From contig MGVC01000049.1 of NCBI GenBank assembly GCA_001800285.1, positions 11,966-52,178 of the forward strand: a stretch of 40,213 bases of DNA. The letters are read 5' to 3'. Each line of letters begins with the position of its first letter. The first letter of the stretch is position 1. Positions 25,396 to 32,743 of this stretch are shown here, one piece after another. A program made the translations under genes and the position numbers. The DNA is from Elusimicrobia bacterium RIFOXYA2_FULL_39_19 (GTDB lineage Bacteria; Elusimicrobiota; Endomicrobiia; CG1-02-37-114; XYA2-FULL-39-19). The notes under the pieces were generated by a model. The model was not told the origin of the DNA, did not search any database, and saw only the letters and a program-made list of their open reading frames with translations.

Positions 25396-27034
25396 CAAGA
25401 ACATAAAAACATTCACTACAAACATCTTTTCGAAGAAATTTAAAATCAGCCATATAATTATAACTGGATTTTTTATTCTTTCCGCACTTTTAAGTTTATA
25501 CAACCTAAATCAAACTTATTTCTGGGATGATGAATCACAAGTCGGCATAATAGCAAATAATTTTCTTTCTACCGGCAATTTTACCGGATGGGACGGCAGA
25601 AATCTTTACGGCTACAATAATGGTTCACTCTTAGATAAAAATCTGCGTATTATTAACCCTCCCTTAGATTATTTAGTTACAGCAGTGTCTTTTAGCATAT
25701 TTGGTTCAGGAACCTTTCCCGGAAGACTTCCATTTGTTTTAGCCGGCCTGGCAGCTCTTTTATTATTCATATTCCTAAGTTACAGAGTATTTAATGGAAA
25801 TTTAATTCCCTGGATATTTTCTGTAGGCTTTTTAGCATTATCCGTAGATTTTCTTCTCTACATCAGGCAATGCCGATATTATGCATTAACATTGCTTTTT
25901 TCTCTCCTTGTTGTTGGTTTATACATAAAGCTTGTAAGTACCAATAAATGCTTTTACTCTATCTTATTATCAATAAGCGCTATTCTCCTTTTTTATTCAA
26001 ATTATTTTATTGCTTTAGTGTTTCTATCTTCATTATTTATAAATCATTTTATTTTTCATTGGATCAAATTACAAAAAATATCATGGAGCAATTTAATACT
26101 GGCTCTAACAATCTTTCTTGCAGCTACTGTACCTTATTCTTTATATTTCCATATTTGGAACCGGCCTGATTTAATAAGAAACGCAAGTTTCTTAGAACTA
26201 TTATTTGAACATTTGAAATATATAAATCAAACAGGTCTTATGCCGTGGTTATACGCAATTGCTATATTCTTAGTACTTTTATCTAAGAAAAATGACAATG
26301 AAACAATAAATTACCTTTTGAAATGGACGCTATTTGTTTGTATGTATGTAATTATACTTTCCTTGTTATCGCCATATCCTGATTGTAAAATACGTAATCT
26401 GATTGTCCTTTTGCCTGTTTTTGCCATTATCCACGGCTATTTGCTTCAGTTTGTCTATAAATATAACAAAACAGGCGCTTTGTTGATTTTTGCACTTCTG
26501 ATTACCACTAATATTTTTACGTTGTCCCCCATAAACAAACAGTTTTCATTTTCTCTGCCTTCATATATAAAGGAAATCACCAACCCTTATCCTGAATCCT
26601 GTTCTCAAACAGTTAAGTATCTTGAAGACAATATTCAAAAAGATGAAAAAATATTTAGTTATCCTTTTTATATGAACTATCCCATAATGTTTTATCTTGG
26701 TGATAAAATAAAAATATGCTGTAATTTAAATAAAACAACCAATATTCCAATTGAAAAATTAAACGATTTAAATGCCCCTGTTTTTATTGAAGACAATTTC
26801 CCGGACTGGTTGATTTCCTATAGTTTTGATAAGGATATATTAAATGTTATTAAATATTTTGAACGTACTCATACTGAAAATAAAAAAACAATAAAATACA
26901 AATATGTTTTAAACAGAACATTAGACGTTTTTTGGTACCCCACCCAAAGGCCCGGGACAAAACATCACTTCGGGCCAATAACAGCTTTCGATAAAAAATC
27001 TCAGGCAGTTTATATATTCAAACGCTCCAAGTAA
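25385..27034 (+). CDS. ArnT/PMT-like (GT-C) glycosyltransferase, integral membrane (549 aa)
   Basis: About ten or more membrane segments are visible. The first outer loop has 'YFWDDESQVG', the acidic GT-C loop, then 'NPPLDYLVTAVSFSIFGSG' and 'FPGRLPFVLAGLAALLL', the PMT_2/ArnT pattern. Such enzymes transfer a sugar from a polyprenyl-phosphate donor to lipid or protein outside the cytoplasmic membrane. The start is TTG at 25385, which has GAAGGG at 25375-25380 at good spacing; no nearby ATG in frame is better placed. The frame overlaps the methyltransferase end by 11 bp. The C-terminal about 170 residues are soluble. Acceptor unknown. Confidence 0.82.
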   Translation: MNYNKNIKTFTTNIFSKKFKISHIIITGFFILSALLSLYNLNQTYFWDDESQVGIIANNFLSTGNFTGWDGRNLYGYNNGSLLDKNLRIINPPLDYLVTAVSFSIFGSGTFPGRLPFVLAGLAALLLFIFLSYRVFNGNLIPWIFSVGFLALSVDFLLYIRQCRYYALTLLFSLLVVGLYIKLVSTNKCFYSILLSISAILLFYSNYFIALVFLSSLFINHFIFHWIKLQKISWSNLILALTIFLAATVPYSLYFHIWNRPDLIRNASFLELLFEHLKYINQTGLMPWLYAIAIFLVLLSKKNDNETINYLLKWTLFVCMYVIILSLLSPYPDCKIRNLIVLLPVFAIIHGYLLQFVYKYNKTGALLIFALLITTNIFTLSPINKQFSFSLPSYIKEITNPYPESCSQTVKYLEDNIQKDEKIFSYPFYMNYPIMFYLGDKIKICCNLNKTTNIPIEKLNDLNAPVFIEDNFPDWLISYSFDKDILNVIKYFERTHTENKKTIKYKYVLNRTLDVFWYPTQRPGTKHHFGPITAFDKKSQAVYIFKRSK

Positions 27035-27282
27035 CCCTTATTAATTCACTAAAAATATTTTAAAACATAATAAATATATTATTTACTACCATACTTTAGA
27101 TTATGAGCAATATTACAAATCAATTGCAATATTTAATGAACTGAAATAATACCTGGATTTCAATGTTGTTAAGTAATCAAACGATTGATAAATCAAACCG
27201 CTACATAAATTTAAAAAATATTAAAACAATATTGCAGAAACCTGATTACTCCCTCCTTTCAATAACACTTGAGTCGGGAGTT
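27035..27282. other. AT-rich intergenic stretch without a recognised gene
   Basis: After the glycosyltransferase stop there is about 250 bp of AT-rich sequence. A CTCC/GGAG pairing around 27249-27280 is weak. I see no gene or promoter worth calling. Confidence 0.5.
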
Positions 27283-27313
27283 GTTTTTCTGCTAGAAAAC
27301 ATAGCAGAAAAAC
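27283..27313. terminator. Perfect 12-bp hairpin, first of two facing convergent genes
   Basis: GTTTTTCTGCTA (27283-27294) pairs perfectly with TAGCAGAAAAAC (27302-27313) around a 7-nt loop. T- and A-tracts on both sides allow use on either strand. Confidence 0.6.
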
Positions 27314-27352
27314 AAAAAAAGAAGCGGACCATTATGGCACGCTTCTTTTTTT
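27314..27352. terminator. Bidirectional Rho-independent terminator between the plus-strand operon and glgP
   Basis: AAAAAAAGAAGCG (27314-27326) pairs with CGCTTCTTTTTTT (27340-27352), 13-nt loop. It ends 29 bp from the glgP stop and serves both converging transcripts. It directly abuts the previous hairpin. Confidence 0.8.
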
Positions 27353-27381
27353 ATTTTCGTATACTTTATTTCTTTCTTTTC

Positions 27382-29910
27382 CTAGCGTATAACAACAGGT
27401 TTAATGTTCCAAATTTCCTGCATATATTCTCTTATAGCCCTGTCGCTTGAAAAATATCCCATATTTGCAATATTTTTGAGTATTTTTTTCTGCCATTTTA
27501 CTTTGTCTTTGTAATCCTCATAAACTGTTTCGTTAATCTTTATATAAGCTGGCAAATCCGCTAAAACAAAATACTGGTCTGGAGAGTTATTATCTACCCC
27601 ATTAATAAGCGAATCGTAAAGCGGTTTAAAAAGGGTTTCGTCACCATCAGCAATTTCGCCTGTTTTTAACATATCTACAACTCTTTTTATTTCCGGATAT
27701 TTATTGTAGTAATCTGACGGATTATATTTCCCGTTTTTAATAAGTTCTTCAACTTCTTCTGCTTTCAAACCAAAAATATAAATATTGTCTTCACCTACTT
27801 CGTTCATTATTTCTATGTTTGCACCGTCAAGAGTGCCTACTGTTAACGCTCCGTTTAAAGAAAACTTCATATTACTGGTTCCTGAAGCTTCTTTGCCTGC
27901 CGTAGAGATATGCTTACTTACATCTGCGGCCGGCATTATTTTTTCTGCTATGGAAACACTGTAATTTGGAATAAACAATACTTTTATTTTACTGTTTACC
28001 GCAGGATCATTATTTACCAGGTCAGCAACGCTGTTTATGAGCTTAATTATCAATTTAGCTATATAATACCCAGGCGCTGATTTTCCGCCGTAAAAAAACG
28101 TAACCGGCACCATATCTATATTTGGATTTTTTTTGATTCTGTTATAAAGCACAAGCACATGCAGTATGCTTAAAAATTGTCTTTTATACTCATGAATTCT
28201 CTTTATCTGCACATCAAATAACGAGTTGATATTAATATCAACATTCATTGTTTCTTTTATATACTTGGTAAACCGTTTTTTATTAATTTTCTTTGTTTCA
28301 TAAAGCCGTACCAAAAATTCTTCGTCGTCCACAGAGTCCTCTAACTTCTTTAATTCAAAAGGTTCTGTCACCCAGCTTTCCCCTATCTTTCCTGATATCA
28401 GGTGCGATAAATCCGGATTGGCCACCAGTAACCACCGCCTGAAAGATATACCGTTTGTTTTGTTATTAAATTTTCCCGGCATCATTTCATAAAAATCCTT
28501 AAAAACACTGGTCTTAAGAATTTCCGAATGAAGTTTTGCAACCCCGTTAACCGAATGAGAACCTACAATAGCAAGATTTGCCATACGCGCCTGTTTTTCA
28601 CCGTTTTCTTCTACAAGCGACATGTTGCGAACTTTATCCATGTCATTAGGATAAGTAGTTTTTATTACTTCAATGAAATCTGCATTGATCTTATAAAGAA
28701 TCTGCAAATTTCTTGGAATAAGTTTTTCAAGCAGTTTTACAGGCCATTTTTCCAAAGCTTCTGCCATAACCGTGTGATTTGTAAAGGCAAACACTTTCGT
28801 AGTAATACCCCATGCTTTGGTCCACTCTATGTTGTGTTCATCTACCAGAAGACGCATAAGCTCCAAAATACCAAGAGCAGGGTGAGTATCATTAAGCTGT
28901 ACCGCCACCTGTTCAGGAAGTTTGTCAAAATAATCAAATGTTTTATTATATCTTCTTAAAATATCCTGTAATGTAGCGGAAACAAAGAAATATTCCTGTT
29001 TGAGCCTCAACTCTTTTCCTTCAAGAATATTGTCGTTCGGATAAAGCACACGGGAAATGTTTTCCGAATAGTTTTTATCTTCAATAGCTTTTATGTAATC
29101 ACCATGATTAAAAATGTGCAGGTCAAACTGGTTTGATGCGCGCGCTGCCCAAAGCCTGAGCGTATTAACTATGTTATTGCCATAACCGATAATAGGAACA
29201 TCGTGAGGTACTGCTAAAACATCATTAGTATTCTGCCAGATATACTTTGTTTTCCCGAACTCATCTACTTTTTGCACTACGTCGCCGTTAAAACGGACCG
29301 TTTTTGAATATTCAGGCCTTTCAATTTCCCAGGGATAAGTATACTTCAGCCATTCTTCAGGTTCTTCAACCTGAAAACCATTCTCTATTTTCTGGTTAAA
29401 AATACCGAATTCATATCTAAGTCCATATCCATAACCCGGAATACCAATGGTTGCCATAGAATCAAGGAAACATGCCGCCAGCCTGCCTAAGCCGCCGTTT
29501 CCAAGCCCTGCATCCGGCTCCAGTTGGGTAAGCTTATCAAAATCATAGCCCAACCTTTTTACAATATATTTCATTTCATCCATTACTTTCAGGTTTACTA
29601 TATTATTTAGAACCAGCCGGCCCATTAAAAACTCAAGCGATAAGTAATAGACTCTTTTTGAATTGATATTGTAATAAGTTTGCTGGGTGTCACTCCATTT
29701 TTCAACAATTCTGTCACGTACCGTGTAAGCAAGGCTTAAATATTTGTCAAAATCAGTGGCAGAATATTCATCTTTAGCTCTAGTATAATGCAAATGGTTT
29801 TGAAAAGATAAGCGCAGAGCGTCAACATCCATTCTTTTGCGATATTCACGCCAAAGCTCATTTGCATTGTTCTCATTTGGTTGATTATTTTCGTTATTCT
29901 TTTTTTTCAT
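27382..29910 (-). CDS. glgP: Glycogen/starch (alpha-glucan) phosphorylase (842 aa)
   Basis: GlgP removes glucose-1-phosphate from alpha-1,4-glucans with pyridoxal phosphate. The protein has the full length of the family. Landmarks are 'YYLSLEFLMGRLVLNN' near the start, 'EPDAGLGNGGLGRLAACF', 'QLNDTHPALGILELMR', 'FTNHTVMAEALEKWP', 'FFYGGKSAPGYYIAK' and the PLP-lysine region 'GTSNMKFSLNGALTVGTLDG'. The start has a good TAGGAG site 5 bp upstream. It is a single gene between a bidirectional terminator and its own promoter; other glycogen genes are not in the window. Confidence 0.96.
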   Translation of the reverse strand: MKKKNNENNQPNENNANELWREYRKRMDVDALRLSFQNHLHYTRAKDEYSATDFDKYLSLAYTVRDRIVEKWSDTQQTYYNINSKRVYYLSLEFLMGRLVLNNIVNLKVMDEMKYIVKRLGYDFDKLTQLEPDAGLGNGGLGRLAACFLDSMATIGIPGYGYGLRYEFGIFNQKIENGFQVEEPEEWLKYTYPWEIERPEYSKTVRFNGDVVQKVDEFGKTKYIWQNTNDVLAVPHDVPIIGYGNNIVNTLRLWAARASNQFDLHIFNHGDYIKAIEDKNYSENISRVLYPNDNILEGKELRLKQEYFFVSATLQDILRRYNKTFDYFDKLPEQVAVQLNDTHPALGILELMRLLVDEHNIEWTKAWGITTKVFAFTNHTVMAEALEKWPVKLLEKLIPRNLQILYKINADFIEVIKTTYPNDMDKVRNMSLVEENGEKQARMANLAIVGSHSVNGVAKLHSEILKTSVFKDFYEMMPGKFNNKTNGISFRRWLLVANPDLSHLISGKIGESWVTEPFELKKLEDSVDDEEFLVRLYETKKINKKRFTKYIKETMNVDININSLFDVQIKRIHEYKRQFLSILHVLVLYNRIKKNPNIDMVPVTFFYGGKSAPGYYIAKLIIKLINSVADLVNNDPAVNSKIKVLFIPNYSVSIAEKIMPAADVSKHISTAGKEASGTSNMKFSLNGALTVGTLDGANIEIMNEVGEDNIYIFGLKAEEVEELIKNGKYNPSDYYNKYPEIKRVVDMLKTGEIADGDETLFKPLYDSLINGVDNNSPDQYFVLADLPAYIKINETVYEDYKDKVKWQKKILKNIANMGYFSSDRAIREYMQEIWNIKPVVIR

Positions 29911-29950
29911 TATAACTCCTAATGTTGAATCATGATTTTATCGGTGCATT

Positions 29951-29979
29951 ATTTTACTATATGTGCAGCTGTTTTTCAA
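29951..29979 (-). promoter_or_regulatory. Probable glgP promoter
   Basis: On the minus strand TTGAAA (29979-29974), 17 bp, TAAAAT (29956-29951). A second TTGACA at 29997-29992 is not properly spaced. The leader would be about 35 nt. Confidence 0.4.
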
Positions 29980-30145
29980 ATATCCTTGAATTGTCAATCA
30001 AAAAAAAGTAGAATGAAGGACATTACATTAGTTATTTGTATTTATAAATGTTGAAATATTTCTGAGATTTGAAATTTGAGATTTGACCGCAATCGATTTT
30101 CTAATATCTATTATCAATTGCTCTAATTTTACAAAGCAAAATTAC

Positions 30146-30256
30146 GGAGAGATGACCGAGCGGTTGATGGGTTGTCGTGCGACGAATAAGGAGCACATGC
30201 CTGGCAACGAGCGCGAGTTGGTGAGCGCTCAGGCAGCAGAAACCTGCTCTTGCCGA
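30146..30256 (+). ncRNA. Structured element E0: tRNA-Ser 5' half fused to three hairpins
   Basis: The first 25 bases (30146-30170) are identical to the first 25 of the tRNA-Ser at 30299 (acceptor 5' strand and D arm). Then the sequence leaves the tRNA and folds into hairpin I (GTTGTC 30171-30176 with GGCAAC 30203-30208; inside it GTGC 30177-30180 with GCAC 30193-30196, loop containing GAATAA), hairpin II (GAGCGC 30209-30214 with GCGCTC 30225-30230, loop GAGTTGGTGA) and hairpin III (GGCA/GCAG with CTGC/TGCC, about 30232-30255). Hairpins I and II recur in E2 with different stems. A possible promoter (TTGACC 30083-30088, 16 bp, TATCTA) lies upstream and a T-rich tract follows. No coding frame is credible here. 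Confidence 0.6.
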
Positions 30257-30298
30257 GGTCTTTCAAATAATTCGTTCTTTTTTTATTTTATTGCTAAC

Positions 30299-30385
30299 GG
30301 AGAGATGACCGAGCGGTTGATGGTGCTGGTCTTGAAAACCAGTGTGCCCTTCCGGGTACCGGGGGTTCAAATCCCTCTCTCTCCG
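30299..30385 (+). tRNA. tRNA-Ser (anticodon UGA)
   Basis: Acceptor stem GGAGAGA (30299-30305) pairs with TCTCTCC (30378-30384), discriminator G at 30385, no encoded CCA. The anticodon arm is CTGGT-CTTGAAA-ACCAG with anticodon TGA. A long variable arm (class II tRNA) and a T arm with TTCAAAT loop follow. This is a complete, well-formed tRNA-Ser reading UCA/UCN codons. It sits inside an array of tRNA-Ser-derived structured elements. Confidence 0.95.
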
Positions 30386-30408
30386 TTTCGTTATCATATT
30401 TTTTATAG

Positions 30409-30459
30409 ACACGGCTATCCGCCGTATCAAAAATATAACTCAACGGAACACAGCCGTTT
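30409..30459. repeat. REP-like palindromic element (copy 1)
   Basis: Two small hairpins: ACGGC-TATCC-GCCGT (30411-30425) and AACGG-AACACAG-CCGTT (30442-30458). The second half, from ATATAACTC at 30433, recurs at 30910-30936, so this is a dispersed repeat. Confidence 0.6.
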
Positions 30460-30502
30460 AAAACAAAAAAACAACCTTTATTACAGGTTGTTTTTTTGTT
30501 TT
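30460..30502. terminator. Perfect 18-bp hairpin terminator after tRNA-Ser
   Basis: The 18 bases at 30460-30477 (A-rich, ending ACAACCT) pair perfectly with 30485-30502 (AGGTTG then T7), 7-nt loop. It has T-tracts on both strands and can end transcription in both directions. Confidence 0.8.
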
Positions 30503-30511
30503 ATATTGATA

Positions 30512-30647
30512 GGGATTTGAAGCCAAGTCGAACGCTGCCTGGAATGGCAGAAGAGCGAATTTTGTAGTTTAAATGAGCGTAAGTGAGACTGGCAGGGCTC
30601 TGGAGGAGGAACGAAGTGACGGGGGAAGAGAAATCCCTCTCTCTCCG
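30512..30647 (+). ncRNA. Structured element E1 ending in the tRNA-Ser 3' end
   Basis: The closing stem pairs GGGATTT (30512-30518) with AAATCCC (30631-30637). Inside, after 'GAA', GCC-A-AGTC pairs with GACT-GGC, with CTGCC-TGGAAT-GGCAG at the tip side and a purine-rich strand CGTAAGTGA opposite GAACG. The last 17 bases (30631-30647, AAATCCCTCTCTCTCCG) are identical to the tRNA-Ser 3' end at 30369-30385. E2 has the same outer plan with different stem bases. No protein is likely to be coded here on either strand. Confidence 0.6.
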
Positions 30648-30688
30648 CATAAAAAAAGGAACAGATAAATCTGTTCCTTTTTTTATGC
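30647..30688. terminator. Perfect 20-bp hairpin between E1 and E2
   Basis: GCATAAAAAAAGGAACAGAT (30647-30666) is the exact inverse complement of 30669-30688. It has A/T-tracts on both arms like a bidirectional terminator. Its first base is the discriminator-equivalent G at the end of E1. Confidence 0.75.
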
Positions 30689-30693
30689 GTAAC

Positions 30694-30890
30694 GGGATTT
30701 GAAGGCGACCCGAGCGCATCCAGTGGATGAAAAGTCCGTCGTTTTGTTTCATGACGGACGTAAGCGAGGGCGCCGGGGTGTACGCTGTGACGAATAAGTC
30801 ACAGCTAGGTAGTACACGCCAGCGAGTTGGTGAGCTGGCAGGCCCGCAGGGGCGAAGGAAGAGCGATAGCGATGGGTGAGCAGAAATCCC
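30694..30890 (+). ncRNA. Structured element E2, the most complete unit of the tRNA-Ser-associated family
   Basis: The closing stem pairs GGGATTT (30694-30700) with AAATCCC (30884-30890). Next come 'GAA' and GGCG-A-CCC pairing with GGG-CGCC, enclosing CATCC-AGT-GGATG and GTCCGTC/GACGGAC hairpins and the CGTAAGCGA strand. Then the domain shared with E0 follows: GTGTAC (30778-30783)/GTACAC (30812-30817) around GCTGTGAC-GAATAA-GTCACAGC, and directly after it GCCAGC-GAGTTGGTGA-GCTGGC (30818-30839). A small GCCC-GCAG-GGGC hairpin follows. The high GC of this unit contrasts with its AT-rich surroundings. Confidence 0.65.
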
Positions 30891-30909
30891 GATACCTATT
30901 TCATTTATA

Positions 30910-30936
30910 ATATAACTCTGGCGGAACACAGCCGTT
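30910..30936. repeat. REP-like palindromic element (copy 2)
   Basis: ATATAACTC, a 3-base spacer and CGGAACACAGCCGTTT: the same sequence as at 30433-30459 with one extra base. It flanks the E1/E2 pair on the right as copy 1 does on the left. Confidence 0.6.
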
Positions 30937-30946
30937 TTTTACTGCA

Positions 30947-30987
30947 TAAAAAAAGAATCAATATTTGAAATTAGAAAATATTGATTC
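30947..30987 (-). terminator. Rho-independent terminator of the Ehr/kinase-like operon
   Basis: On the minus strand GAATCAATATTT (30987-30976) pairs with AAATATTGATTC (30966-30955), followed by a run of seven T. It lies 19 bp after the stop of the last minus-strand gene. Confidence 0.8.
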
Positions 30988-31005
30988 ATTTACAAAATTT
31001 TAAGT

Positions 31006-32697
31006 TTATTCTGTTCTTTTAAGAAACTCAAAATTACATATACGCATTTCAGGAATGCCTGATTTGTCTTTTATTAAAGTCCCGGTACAATCCAGCGAAA
31101 GCAAAATATGATTGCCCCGCAGATTAAGGTCTTCTATATTTTCCTTCGACAGTTTTTCCTTTAATGTCTGCAGTAAAGACAGATATTCTTCCTGTGAAAT
31201 TATCCCTTCTCTGCAGGCCCGCAGGGCACTTATCCCTTCATAATAGTCACCATCTTTTGCAGCCAATTTTTCATCAGGTCCGTTCCAATAGCCCCAGATA
31301 GTTATATAATCACGGTCCTTTTCCAATACCAGCTGCTTATCCGGAGTAAAATAATTTTTATGGCTTTCATACCTGCTGTCATCATAAAGCTTTGCAGTGA
31401 TAACTGATTTATTACCCGTCATATAAACAGCCCTTGGATAACTGGTGGCTATACCTTTTTTATTTAATTCTATGGCTATGGATATTTCTTCAAAAGGACT
31501 ATTATAACCATGTTCCAGAATTTTTCTTTCATCTTCCTTAAAAAGGTCCATGTCAGGCATAAGACCCACATTTGAAACCTTCCAAACCACGTGTATGCCA
31601 TCTTTTGTAACCACATAATACATTTCATTATAAGTTGAAATTCTTGTTTTAGGCACATTTTCCCAGCATTCCGGAAGAAAATAATCAAAAAGGTACGGGT
31701 CTTTTCCCACAACCCAAAGCCGGCCTTTAGTGCTTTCCACGTGCCCGTAAACATAATCAACACCCAATATTTTTGTATGTTTTAAATGGGGGTGCAGTTT
31801 ATCAGGGGCTTCTATTAAAAATCGGTCTCTCTGCCTTTTTAGATAGTCAGCGCGCTTACCTTCTTTTACTTCTTTTAACCGCTCAGGCGTTCTTTCTAGC
31901 AATTCAAAATCTATAAGCGCGTGTAAAATATCGCCCTCTTTATATTTTGTAAGGGTTTTATCTTCTTTGGGCCTTACGATAATGTGGCTGGGTTTTCTGT
32001 CCTTAACTATAAAACCGTTTTTCTTAATTTTTTCTGCTGTTTTTACGGTAATATCTTCTACATAATCCTTATCCAGAATCTCCAGGGTACAGGCCTGGTC
32101 CACATCTATGCCTTCTATCCACTCATAAATCACGGCATAGGACCGGTGAATGTCCAGCTTTATTTCCTTATGCAGGTCAATTTTTGTCTGCATAAGATAT
32201 TCTTTTCTGCCGGTTTGCCAGAGCTCTGCATGTTCAAAAGGCACGTAAATTGCCAGCGGTTTCTGGATTATTATTCTTTCGGAAGATTTATAAGTTTCAT
32301 TTCTCAACTCCATGACCAGGGAAAATTCTTCAAACGGGCTGTTAAACCGCGCGTTTATTAACTCGCTTGATTCTCTTTCTCCCGGCACGTCCTGGCCCAT
32401 ACGGTTCCATTTTATTACAAAGTCTTTGGTTTTACCGTTAAGCTTTTTTGTTCTTACCTTGTAGATAGAGCTGGACCCGGGCAGCCGTTTAGAGTTTTTT
32501 CTGAACCATTCCTTATCGGTATAAAAATTATCCGGCTGGAGGTGTTTTATAAAAGGCAGGCCGTGTTTTGTAATATAAAGGTCATCCTTGTTTTCCAGTA
32601 TCTGATGAATGTATTCCACATCAAATATCTTGGAAATTTCGTTGTTCTGGCCTTTATTTTTGTAAAACCATTCTCTGATCTGTATGTTTTCTATCAT
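31006..32697 (-). CDS. Protein with two tandem kinase-like domains, the second degenerate (563 aa)
   Basis: The N-terminal half looks like a protein-kinase/Kdo-kinase fold: Lys in 'DFVIKWNR' (about residue 96), 'VKDRKPSHIIV' (Asp about 233, where kinases have HRD..KP.N) and 'ALIDFELLERT' (Asp about 263, DFG-like). The C-terminal half repeats this order: Lys in 'HVVWKVSNVG' (about 373), 'LRGNHILL' (about 526-533) and 'RICNFEFLKRT' (Asn about 555 in place of the Asp). Both halves share 'NSPFEE.S...EL' (about 119 and 399). The second copy therefore looks catalytically dead. I chose the ATG at 32697; a TTG at 32709 touches the GGGGAG site with no spacing. It is the last gene after the Ehr cluster, 56 bp downstream and ahead of a terminator. 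Target unknown; not a known Ehr subunit. Confidence 0.6.
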   Translation of the reverse strand: MIENIQIREWFYKNKGQNNEISKIFDVEYIHQILENKDDLYITKHGLPFIKHLQPDNFYTDKEWFRKNSKRLPGSSSIYKVRTKKLNGKTKDFVIKWNRMGQDVPGERESSELINARFNSPFEEFSLVMELRNETYKSSERIIIQKPLAIYVPFEHAELWQTGRKEYLMQTKIDLHKEIKLDIHRSYAVIYEWIEGIDVDQACTLEILDKDYVEDITVKTAEKIKKNGFIVKDRKPSHIIVRPKEDKTLTKYKEGDILHALIDFELLERTPERLKEVKEGKRADYLKRQRDRFLIEAPDKLHPHLKHTKILGVDYVYGHVESTKGRLWVVGKDPYLFDYFLPECWENVPKTRISTYNEMYYVVTKDGIHVVWKVSNVGLMPDMDLFKEDERKILEHGYNSPFEEISIAIELNKKGIATSYPRAVYMTGNKSVITAKLYDDSRYESHKNYFTPDKQLVLEKDRDYITIWGYWNGPDEKLAAKDGDYYEGISALRACREGIISQEEYLSLLQTLKEKLSKENIEDLNLRGNHILLSLDCTGTLIKDKSGIPEMRICNFEFLKRTE

Positions 32698-32722
32698 AAC
32701 ATTGGACAACTCCCCTTTAATT

Positions 32723-32743
32723 CCCCTCTTTATTAAAGAGGGG
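32723..32743. repeat. Palindromic hairpin between the small-subunit gene and the kinase-like gene
   Basis: CCCCTCTTT and AAAGAGGGG pair as a 9-bp stem (32723-32743), with further C- and G-runs on both sides (TCCCC at 32711-32715, AGGGG at 32746-32750) that could extend it. It resembles widespread intergenic palindromes in environmental genomes. It may tune expression of the last gene or be an inserted repeat. Confidence 0.6.

Noticed and set aside
27163-27450. Plus-strand frame of 95 codons before glgP
   Set aside because: It reads through two terminator hairpins and into the 3' end of glgP on the opposite strand.
30083-30520. Plus-strand reading frame of 145 codons over the tRNA-Ser region
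   Set aside because: It covers E0 and the whole tRNA-Ser gene; the frame is a by-product of structured RNA sequence and has no family resemblance.
30501-30929. Minus-strand reading frame of 142 codons over E1 and E2
   Set aside because: It spans two RNA-like elements and a terminator hairpin; low-complexity Ser/Pro/Arg content and no start signal. Similar spurious frames are expected over GC-rich stem-loops.
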